Source of the DNA: Streptomyces canus
GTDB lineage: Bacteria; Actinomycetota; Actinomycetes; Streptomycetales; Streptomycetaceae
NCBI RefSeq assembly: GCF_041435015.1
Contig: NZ_CP107989.1
Coordinates: forward strand, 3,782,001 to 3,846,000
Direction: 5' to 3'
DNA: 64,000 nucleotides
Shown: positions 57,535 through 64,000 of the stretch, one piece after another
How the letters are laid out: every line of letters starts with the position of its first letter
Position numbering within the stretch: the stretch's first letter is position 1
Position numbers and translations under genes: made by a program
The notes under the pieces: model-generated
Databases searched by the model: none
Told to the model about the DNA's origin: nothing
Seen by the model: only the letters and a program-made list of their open reading frames with translations

Positions 57535-59657
57535 CGGAGCACCCGACCTCCTTCGAACGCCCCCAGCCGGGCGTCGACCCCACGGACCCCCGCGGGGCGC
57601 TCCTGCGTTCCCCGGCGCCACCGGCCGCCCAGGGTGTCGAGGCGGCGACGGCTTTACCCGTCCAGGCCCGCTCCGGTGACCCCACGTCGGACGCGGCACC
57701 CGTCGTCCAGGGCAGCAGCACGACCGGCAGGACCGGTAACCACAAGGACGTGGGCATGAATTCGGCCGGTACCGGCCCCGAGCACTCCCAGCCGGCCGCC
57801 GCCGAGCAGGACACGCATCGCCCGCGGCCCGTACCCGAAGGCGTCCCGGTCCAGCCGGGCGCCGAGGAGGACCGGTCCCAGAGCGGCGTGGGCGGCGAGG
57901 AACGCCGTGGCGGACAGGGCACGGTCCCCGGCCGGCCCACGCCCATGCGGCGGGACGGCGACCGGCTGCGCTTCGTGGGCGCGGCGACCCGCCGGATCGC
58001 GCGCGGCATCGACCTGGACGAGATCGTGATGGGTCTGTGCCGGGCGACCGTGCCGACGTTCTCGGACGCGATCCTCGTCTATCTGCGCGACCCGCTGCCC
58101 GTCGGCGACGAGCGGCCCACCGGTCCGCTCGTGCTCCGGCTGCGGCGCAGTGACCGGATTCCGCAGCAGGAGCGGGACCTGGAGGACGGCATCCTGCCGG
58201 TGCCGGTGCCGGAGAACCCGACCGAACTGGACGCCCTCGGCACCGAACTGTGCGAGGTGCAGCCCGGCAGCGCCCTCGCCGAGGTCCTGCGCGGGGTGCG
58301 CCCGGTCTTCACGGACACGCCCGCGGCCCGCGCCGCGCTGCCCGAGCTGCTCGGCGAGGGCGGCGAGTTCGCCGTACCGACGGGTCGGCGAACGATTCTG
58401 GCCCCGCTGCGCGGGCGGCGCCGGGTCATCGGTGCCGCGCTGTTCCTGCGCCGCCCCGACCGCATCCCCTTCGACCCGGACGACCTGCTCGTCGCCGCCC
58501 AGCTCGCCACGCACAGCGCGCTGGGCATCGACAAGGCCGTCCTGTACGGCCGTGAGGCGTACATCGCCGACGAGTTGCAGCGCACCATGCTGCCCGAGAC
58601 GCTCCCGCGGCCGACGGGAGTACGGCTGGCGTCGCGCTATCTGCCCGCCGCCGAGACGGCCCGGGTGGGCGGTGACTGGTACGACGCGATCCCGCTGCCG
58701 GGCAGCCGCGTCGCCCTGGTCGTGGGTGACGTGATGGGCCACTCCATGACGTCCGCGGCGATCATGGGTCAGCTGCGGACCACGGCACAGACGCTGGCCG
58801 GGCTCGATCTGCCCCCGCAGGAGGTGCTGCACCACCTCGACGAGCAGGCGCAACGGCTCGGTACGGACCGTATGGCGACCTGCCTCTACGCCGTGTACGA
58901 CCCGGTGTCGCACCGCATCACCATCGCCAACGCCGGTCATCCGCCACCGGTGCTGCTGCACCTGGGCGGGCGTGCCGAGGTGCTCCGGGTGCCGCCGGGC
59001 GCGCCGATCGGTGTCGGGGGCGTGGACTTCGAGGCCGTGGAGCTGGACGCGCCGGCCGGGGCGACGCTGTTGCTGTACACCGACGGGCTCGTCGAGTCCC
59101 GGCTGCGGGACGTGTGGACCGGGATAGAGCAGTTGCGGGAGAAGCTCGCCGCGACCGCCCAGCTCACCGGGCCGGATCATCCGCCGCCGCTGGAGGCGTT
59201 GTGCGACGAGGTGCTCGACATGCTCGGGCCGGGTGACCGGGACGACGACATCGCGTTGCTCGCGGCCCGCTTCGACGGGATCGCGCCCAGTGATGTGGCG
59301 TACTGGTTCCTGGAGCCGGAGGACGCGGCGCCGGGGCGGGCGCGGCGGCTCGCGCGGCGGGCGCTGTCCCGCTGGGGCATGGAGGATCTCACCGACTCCG
59401 TCGAGCTGTTGGTGAGTGAGGTCGTGACGAACGCGGTGCGGTATGCGACGCGGCCCGTCACGCTTCGGCTGTTGCGGACCGATGTGCTGCGGTGCGAGGT
59501 CGGGGACGACGTGCCGCAACTGCCGCGGCTGCGGCAGGCACGGGCCACCGATGAGGGTGGGCGAGGGTTGTACCTCGTCAACCGGCTGGCCCGGCGGTGG
59601 GGAGCGACCCGGCTCAGCACCGGCAAGGTGGTGTGGTTCGAGCTCAACAGGAGCTGA
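57531..59657 (+). CDS. GAF-PP2C(SpoIIE)-HATPase regulatory phosphatase
   Basis: A 708-residue partner-switch phosphatase. The first 140 residues are Pro/Gly-rich and disordered. A GAF-like sensor is at about 150-340, SpoIIE/PP2C at about 355-570 (RVGGDWYDAI, VGDVMGHS, YTDGLVES and DDDIALLAAR), and a C-terminal HATPase at about 580-705 (VSEVVTNAVRYA and DEGGRGLYLV). It is probably cytoplasmic and acts on STAS-domain anti-anti-sigma factors. I took the GTG at 57531; an internal ATG at 57756 with AAGGACG upstream is an alternative that drops 75 disordered residues. It is the second protein of this type in the window. Confidence 0.88.
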   Translation: MTEHPTSFERPQPGVDPTDPRGALLRSPAPPAAQGVEAATALPVQARSGDPTSDAAPVVQGSSTTGRTGNHKDVGMNSAGTGPEHSQPAAAEQDTHRPRPVPEGVPVQPGAEEDRSQSGVGGEERRGGQGTVPGRPTPMRRDGDRLRFVGAATRRIARGIDLDEIVMGLCRATVPTFSDAILVYLRDPLPVGDERPTGPLVLRLRRSDRIPQQERDLEDGILPVPVPENPTELDALGTELCEVQPGSALAEVLRGVRPVFTDTPAARAALPELLGEGGEFAVPTGRRTILAPLRGRRRVIGAALFLRRPDRIPFDPDDLLVAAQLATHSALGIDKAVLYGREAYIADELQRTMLPETLPRPTGVRLASRYLPAAETARVGGDWYDAIPLPGSRVALVVGDVMGHSMTSAAIMGQLRTTAQTLAGLDLPPQEVLHHLDEQAQRLGTDRMATCLYAVYDPVSHRITIANAGHPPPVLLHLGGRAEVLRVPPGAPIGVGGVDFEAVELDAPAGATLLLYTDGLVESRLRDVWTGIEQLREKLAATAQLTGPDHPPPLEALCDEVLDMLGPGDRDDDIALLAARFDGIAPSDVAYWFLEPEDAAPGRARRLARRALSRWGMEDLTDSVELLVSEVVTNAVRYATRPVTLRLLRTDVLRCEVGDDVPQLPRLRQARATDEGGRGLYLVNRLARRWGATRLSTGKVVWFELNRS

Positions 59658-59675
59658 AGCACCTCTGACATGCGA

Positions 59676-59709
59676 GAAGGGGCGCCCGGTGGCCACCGGG
59701 CGCCCCTTC
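59676..59709. terminator. Bidirectional terminator hairpin
   Basis: A perfect 15-bp stem (GAAGGGGCGCCCGGT at 59676-59690, complement at 59695-59709) followed by TTCTTC. It lies between the convergent phosphatase and penicillin-binding protein genes. Confidence 0.85.
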
Positions 59710-59716
59710 TTCTTCG

Positions 59717-62083
59717 CTATTGGCCGTTGTTCGGGTCGAACGGAAGATTCGGTGAGGTCGATGTCTCGACCGGAGTGCTCTGCTCGCCGGTCGGCGGAGA
59801 CTGCGACGGCGACTGCGACGGGGATTGCGAGGGGGTCTCCGACGGCGTCTCCGAGGGCGTCTCCGACGGTTTCTCCGTGGTCGGGGTCGACGACGGCGTC
59901 TCGGACCGGGAGAGGGTCGGACTCGGGGTCCAGGTGGGCTGAACCGCTGCGCCCTGGTCGGTCTCCAGGTCGAACTTGGTGTTCTTGCCCGCGACGCCGA
60001 AGGTGTACGCCGCCCAGATCTCCGCCGGGAAGCCGCCGCCGTTGACGCGGTCGAGGCCGGCCGTGTTGTACAGCTTGCTCTGCTTGTGGGTCTTGTAGTC
60101 CTCACCGAACAGACCGACCGAGGTGACCAGGTCCGGGGTGTAACCGGTGAACCAGGCCGACTTGTTGTCGTCGGAGGTACCGGTCTTGCCGGCGACCTTG
60201 CGCCCGTCGCGGGCCGGGTTCTGCTCCACGGACTTCTTGGCCGTACCGTCGTCGACCACGCCTGTCAGCACCGAGGTCACCGTGTCGGCGGCCTCCCGGC
60301 TGATGACCTGCTCGCCGATCGGGTCGGGCATCTGGAACTCGGTGCCGCCCTGCTCCGCCGACTTGATGATGGTCGGCGTGACCTGCTTGCCGTGGTTGTC
60401 GAGGGTGGCGTAGACGCCGGCCATCTGGATCGGGCTCGCGCCCATGGTGCCCAGAGTGTAGGCGGGCAGCGGTTTCATCGTGCCGGTGTCCATGCCGAGC
60501 TTGGTGGCCGTCGCGAGCACCTTGTCCATGCCGACGTCGACGCCCATCTGCGCGAAGACGGAGTTGATGGACTTGTTCATCGCCGTCTGCACGGTGACCT
60601 TGCCGTAGTTCGTGTCGTCCTCGTTCTCGGGACCGAATCCGACCTTGTTGCCGTTGCCGTCCACGACCTGACGCTTGCTGGTGCCGTCGTAGATCGTGTT
60701 GGCGCCGATCGTCTTGCCTTCCTGCGTCTCGGAGTTGTTTTCCAGGGCGGCGGCGAGGATGACCGGCTTGAAGGTCGACGCGGGCTGGTAGTCGGTGCGG
60801 TTGGCGTTGCTGTAGAAGTGCTTGGTGTAGTCGGTGCCGCCGTACAGGGCGACGATCTTCCCGGTCTTGGGGTCGACGGAAGCGGCGCCGGCCTGGACGT
60901 TCCTGTCGACGGTCCGCTTCTTCGGGTCCAGTTGGCTGGTCAGCTGGGTCTTGACCGCCTTCTCCAGCTTGGCCTGCTTCTTCTTGTCGATGTTCAGGGT
61001 GAAGGTCCACCCCGAGTTCTCGACGCGGGCCTCCGCCTCGTCCTGGGTGATGTTCTCCTTGGCCATCAGCTGCTTCTCGAGCTGCTGCTTGGCGAGCTTG
61101 ATGAAGTAGCCCTTCTGCCCCTCGAGGCCGGGGGCGGCCTTGGGCTCCTCGGGCTTCGGGAACGTCATCTCCGCGCGCTTGGTCTTGTCCAGCCAGCCCT
61201 GCTTGACCATGTTGTCCAGGACGTAGTTCCAGCGGGCCGTCACCAGTTCCTTGCCGGTCTTGCTGGCGACCGCCCAGTCGTACTGGCTCGGGGCCTGGAG
61301 CAGCGCGGCGAGGTACGCGCCCTGCTCGACGCTGAGCTTCTTGGCGTCGACGCGGTAGTAGTCCTGGGCGGCGGCCTGGATGCCGTAGGCGCCGCGGCCG
61401 TAGTAGCTGGTGTTGATGTAGCCCGCGAGGATCTTGTCCTTGGACGTCGTGCGGTCCACCTTCAACGAGATGACCAGTTCCTTCAGCTTGCGCGTAACGG
61501 TCTGGTCCTGGTCGAGGTAGTAGTTCTTGACGTACTGCTGGGTGATCGTCGAGCCACCCTGCTTGCCCTTGCCGGAGAGCGTGTTGAGCAGACCGCGGGC
61601 GGTGCCCCTGAGGTCGACGCCGGAGTCCGTGTAGAAGGTCTTGTTCTCCGCCGCCACGAAGGTGCGCTGGACCGGCTTGGGCACCTCCGAGAGGTCCACG
61701 ATCTCGCGGTTGGTGTCGCCCTCGCGGGCCATGACCGAGCCGTCGCTGTACTTGTAGATGTTGCTCTGTTCCTGCGCTTTGGCGTTGCCCTTGGGCACCT
61801 CGATCATCATGTACATCACGATGAAGGCGCCGATGCCGAGCAGGCAGAAGCCGAGGAAGGTGCCGAGGATCTTCTTCCAGGTGAAGAGCCGGCGTATGCC
61901 GCTCTTACCCTTCTTGGTGCCCTTCTTACCGCGGGCGGCAGCCTTGCGCGCCGCGGCCCTGCCGCCCGGCGCGATGCCCTCGCCCGGCGCGATGCCCTCG
62001 CTCGGCGTCCCGGACGAGCGCGTGGGCGGCGCCGCGCGGCGGCCACCGCGCTGACGTGCTCTTCTCTCTTCCGCTCGTCCCAT
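59717..62083 (-). CDS. Class A penicillin-binding protein (transglycosylase/transpeptidase)
   Basis: A 788-residue bifunctional peptidoglycan synthase. The cytoplasmic N-terminus is basic with a GEGIAPG duplication (residues 29-40), and the membrane anchor is at about 72-93. GT51 has Glu146 in AAENKTF (the usual EDxxF Asp is Asn), QGGSTITQQ and INTSYYGRGAYGI. The transpeptidase has Ser436 in STFK, SIN 505-507 and KTGTS 633-637. The last 80 residues are a Ser/Pro/Thr/Glu tail with tandem ETPS and QSPS repeats. It polymerises and crosslinks peptidoglycan outside the membrane. It is divergent from the SPFH gene (236 bp). Confidence 0.93.
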   Translation of the reverse strand: MGRAEERRARQRGGRRAAPPTRSSGTPSEGIAPGEGIAPGGRAAARKAAARGKKGTKKGKSGIRRLFTWKKILGTFLGFCLLGIGAFIVMYMMIEVPKGNAKAQEQSNIYKYSDGSVMAREGDTNREIVDLSEVPKPVQRTFVAAENKTFYTDSGVDLRGTARGLLNTLSGKGKQGGSTITQQYVKNYYLDQDQTVTRKLKELVISLKVDRTTSKDKILAGYINTSYYGRGAYGIQAAAQDYYRVDAKKLSVEQGAYLAALLQAPSQYDWAVASKTGKELVTARWNYVLDNMVKQGWLDKTKRAEMTFPKPEEPKAAPGLEGQKGYFIKLAKQQLEKQLMAKENITQDEAEARVENSGWTFTLNIDKKKQAKLEKAVKTQLTSQLDPKKRTVDRNVQAGAASVDPKTGKIVALYGGTDYTKHFYSNANRTDYQPASTFKPVILAAALENNSETQEGKTIGANTIYDGTSKRQVVDGNGNKVGFGPENEDDTNYGKVTVQTAMNKSINSVFAQMGVDVGMDKVLATATKLGMDTGTMKPLPAYTLGTMGASPIQMAGVYATLDNHGKQVTPTIIKSAEQGGTEFQMPDPIGEQVISREAADTVTSVLTGVVDDGTAKKSVEQNPARDGRKVAGKTGTSDDNKSAWFTGYTPDLVTSVGLFGEDYKTHKQSKLYNTAGLDRVNGGGFPAEIWAAYTFGVAGKNTKFDLETDQGAAVQPTWTPSPTLSRSETPSSTPTTEKPSETPSETPSETPSQSPSQSPSQSPPTGEQSTPVETSTSPNLPFDPNNGQ

Positions 62084-62252
62084 GGATCGACTCGCTCCGC
62101 TTCCTCATCGGCGGCCACACAGGTTCGTGGCACAGGTCAGCTCAGAAAGCTAACACCGGTCCATATGGCGCCGGACCTTCGATCGGGTCATCGGGGGGCG
62201 TGAGAATCAGCACCCGCCTCCTCGGAACCAGACCCCCGAGAGGGTGTCAAGG

Positions 62253-62280
62253 TTGCCGGGACAGGGTAAAGTGATATCAA
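62253..62280 (+). promoter_or_regulatory. Presumed promoter of the SPFH gene
   Basis: TTGCCG (62253-62258) and TATCAA (62275-62280) are spaced 16 bp apart, about 40 bp upstream of the SPFH start, in an AT-rich stretch containing the palindrome GATATC and followed by TTAGTTAGCAT. It is a plausible sigma-70-type promoter with an operator-like surround. Confidence 0.4.
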
Positions 62281-62319
62281 TTAGTTAGCATCGAGCTAGA
62301 CCGAAACGGGGGGACCTCC

Positions 62320-63237
62320 ATGTCCGCGCAAGACTCCGCACCCATCGCCGACACACCCGACATGCCCGCCCCGCGCGTGCGAGAGTTCGCCGCGCACAGC
62401 ATCGGCGGCGCGCTCGCGCTGCTGCTGGGCCTGGTCGGGCTGCTGCTCGCCGTCTTCCTGTTCGCCGCGAGCGGCGAGAGCCCCGGCTTCGCCGTCGGCG
62501 GGGCCCTCGTCCTGATCGTGGCGCTCATCTCGCTGCGCGGCCTGAACACCGTCGCGCCGGGCGAGGCCCGGGTGGTCCAGCTCTTCGGGCGCTACAAGGG
62601 CACGATCCGCCAGGACGGCCTGCGCTGGGTGAACCCCTTCACCTCCCGCGCGAAGGTCTCCACCCGGGTCCGCAACCACGAGACCGCCGTCCTCAAGGTC
62701 AACGACGCCTACGGCAACCCCATCGAGCTGGCCGCGGTCGTGGTGTGGAAGGTCGAGGACACCGCACAGGCCACCTTCGAGGTGGACAACTTCGTGAAGT
62801 TCGTCGCCACCCAGACGGAGACGGCGGTGCGGCACATCGCCATCGAGTACCCCTACGACGCCCACGAGGAGGACGGACTCTCCCTGCGGGGCAACGCCGA
62901 CGAGATCACCCAGAAGCTCGCCACCGAGCTGCACGCGCGCGTGGAGTCGGCCGGTGTCCAGATCATCGAATCCCGCTTCACCCACCTCGCCTACGCGCCG
63001 GAGATCGCCTCGGCGATGCTCCAGCGGCAACAGGCCGGCGCTGTCGTCGCGGCCCGGCGGCAGATCGTGGAGGGCGCGGTCGGCATGGTCGAGGAGGCGC
63101 TCGCCCGGATCACCGAGCGGGACATCGTCGAGCTGGACGAGGAGCGCAAGGCGGCGATGGTGTCCAACCTGATGGTGGTGCTGTGCGGCGACCGCGCCCC
63201 GCAGCCCGTTCTCAACACCGGGACGCTTTACCAGTGA
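62320..63237 (+). CDS. SPFH/band 7 domain membrane protein
   Basis: A 305-residue stomatin/flotillin-family protein. Two hydrophobic segments lie at about residues 27-50 and 56-74, then the SPFH domain (about 75-260: [44 protein letters not shown] and [23 protein letters not shown]). It ends with a helical part. SPFH proteins organise membrane microdomains and associate with proteases or NfeD partners; no NfeD gene is adjacent. Its stop overlaps the GTG of the next gene (GTGA), showing coupling. Confidence 0.9.
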   Translation: MSAQDSAPIADTPDMPAPRVREFAAHSIGGALALLLGLVGLLLAVFLFAASGESPGFAVGGALVLIVALISLRGLNTVAPGEARVVQLFGRYKGTIRQDGLRWVNPFTSRAKVSTRVRNHETAVLKVNDAYGNPIELAAVVVWKVEDTAQATFEVDNFVKFVATQTETAVRHIAIEYPYDAHEEDGLSLRGNADEITQKLATELHARVESAGVQIIESRFTHLAYAPEIASAMLQRQQAGAVVAARRQIVEGAVGMVEEALARITERDIVELDEERKAAMVSNLMVVLCGDRAPQPVLNTGTLYQ

Positions 63238-63500
63238 CGACACCTTCCGAGGGGGGCTCCCCCGAGCGGCGGCCTCAGCAGCGCAAGCAGGTGCTGCTGA
63301 GGCTGGACCCCCTGGTGTACGAGGCGCTGGCGCGGTGGGCCGGGGACGAGCTGCGGTCGGCGAACGCGCAGATCGAGTTCCTGCTGCGCCGGGCACTGAA
63401 GGAGACCGGCCGGCTGCCCGGCGACACCGGGCCGCTGCCGCGCCGGGGACGGCCACCCAAGGAACGGCCATCCAGAGAACGGCCGCCCGAAGACGCGTAG
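63234..63500 (+). CDS. Ribbon-helix-helix (Arc-like) small protein
   Basis: An 88-residue protein from a GTG at 63234 overlapping the SPFH stop. Residues 17-57 (QRKQVLLRLDPLVYEALARW, then ANAQIEFLLRRALKE) match the beta-alpha-alpha pattern of Arc/MetJ-type ribbon-helix-helix DNA-binding proteins. The tail is Arg/Pro-rich. It may regulate the SPFH operon. It could instead be a toxin-antitoxin-type RHH, but no toxin gene lies beside it. The longer frame back to 62745 runs inside the SPFH gene and is not used. Confidence 0.78.
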   Translation: MTTPSEGGSPERRPQQRKQVLLRLDPLVYEALARWAGDELRSANAQIEFLLRRALKETGRLPGDTGPLPRRGRPPKERPSRERPPEDA

Positions 63501-63568
63501 CAGAACCGTGACAATCGGCCCTCACCTGCGCCTCCTCACGTCCCGACCTCCTCTAAACACCCTGCGTA

Positions 63569-63594
63569 TACATGGTGGGTATACACCGCATGTA
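63569..63594. promoter_or_regulatory. Imperfect palindrome upstream of the PadR gene
   Basis: TACATG (63569-63574) and CATGTA (63589-63594) flank a centre containing GTATAC; a further GTATAC overlaps the left edge (63566-63571), so two GTATACA copies lie 13 bp apart. It is 12 bp before the PadR start codon, the place expected for PadR autorepression. Confidence 0.6.
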
Positions 63595-63605
63595 CAGTCC
63601 TTCCC

Positions 63606-64000
63606 ATGTCCATCGGTCACACCCTCCTAGGGCTCCTGGAGTCCGGGCCCCGCCACGGTTACGACCTCAAGCGGGCCTTCGACGAGAAGTTCGGTCATGA
63701 CCGGCCGCTGCACTACGGCCAGGTCTACTCGACGATGTCGCGGCTGCTGAAGAACGGGCTCGTCGAAGTCGACGGGATCGAGCCCGGCGGCGGCCCCGAG
63801 CGAAAGCGGTACGCCATCACCGACGCCGGGATCACCGACGTCCAGCGGTGGCTCGCGACGCCGGAGAAGCCCGAGCCGTATCTCCAGTCCACGCTGTACA
63901 CCAAGGTCGTCCTCGCGCTGCTCACGCACCGCAACGCCGGCGACATCCTCGACAACCAGCGCGCCGAGCACCTGCGGATGATGCGCATCCTCACCGACCG
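63606..64000 (+). CDS. PadR-family transcriptional regulator (3' end outside window)
   Basis: The first 131 codons are visible. The PadR winged helix is at residues 3-80: SIGHTLLGLLESGPRHGYDLKRAF, LHYGQVYSTMSRLLKNGLVE and GPERKRYAITDAG. A C-terminal helical dimerisation domain begins after that (STLYTKVVLALLTHR). Such proteins usually repress an adjacent transporter or efflux gene, here beyond the window. The palindrome just upstream suggests autoregulation. Confidence 0.88.
   Translation, partial: MSIGHTLLGLLESGPRHGYDLKRAFDEKFGHDRPLHYGQVYSTMSRLLKNGLVEVDGIEPGGGPERKRYAITDAGITDVQRWLATPEKPEPYLQSTLYTKVVLALLTHRNAGDILDNQRAEHLRMMRILTD

Overview
The window is high-GC actinobacterial chromosome. GTG and TTG starts, 4 to 8 bp stop/start overlaps, mycothiol biosynthesis, Wbl and SpoIIE/RsbW-type regulators and a bldK-type peptide importer all point to Streptomyces. 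From memory, the gene order follows the S. coelicolor core segment around SCO5038-SCO5128, read in reverse. Most genes are therefore housekeeping or developmental core genes rather than a biosynthetic cluster. I saw no tRNA, rRNA, CRISPR array, insertion sequence or phage.

Left part (1-24 kb). A VanW-like, collagen-like envelope protein (cut by the window edge) is followed by mshB, small membrane proteins and an S9 peptidase. Two complete five-gene oligopeptide ABC importers then lie head to tail on the minus strand: an unnamed one (6.1-12.1 kb) and the presumed bldK operon (12.9-19.1 kb). Next come the ribosome-associated GTPase TypA and an orphan third family-5 peptide-binding lipoprotein. 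Repeat-rich spacers separate parts of this block.

Middle (24-46 kb). A small coiled-coil gene heads an Sdh1-type succinate dehydrogenase operon (sdhC-sdhA-sdhB) whose membrane subunit carries a C-H-x-C-x-H motif. After it come an APH-fold protein, a GH18-like anchored protein, a PAS-PAS-GAF-PP2C-HATPase phosphatase, a free HATPase anti-sigma-like kinase, a MutT/Nudix hydrolase, a GntR/UTRA regulator, a septum-formation-like protein, a bacterial serpin, an SDR/LysR divergent pair, ychF, ppgK and ispH.

Right part (45-64 kb). xseA-xseB, a RutE-like nitroreductase, glpX, wblI, a DUF1707 protein and both fumarases follow (class I Fe-S fumB, then class II fumC). Between the fumarases sits a probably accessory island: an epoxide hydrolase divergent from a CGNR zinc-finger regulator with two matching operator-like dyads, then a frameshifted pseudogene. 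Then come a DUF402 protein, a second PP2C/HATPase phosphatase, a class A penicillin-binding protein, an SPFH protein coupled to a ribbon-helix-helix protein, and a PadR regulator cut by the right edge.

Functional themes are peptide uptake and development (bldK, wblI, partner-switch phosphatases), central carbon and TCA enzymes (sdh, fumB, fumC, glpX, ppgK), envelope synthesis (PBP, VanW-like, DUF4190/septum), and redox or thiol metabolism. The least ordinary signals are non-coding. Tandem repeats include copies of the 3' ends of neighbouring genes (8.1-8.6 kb and 39.6-39.9 kb). There is a 131-bp tandem repeat before the second importer, a long inverted repeat inside a lipoprotein leader, and a strong hairpin after bldKB.
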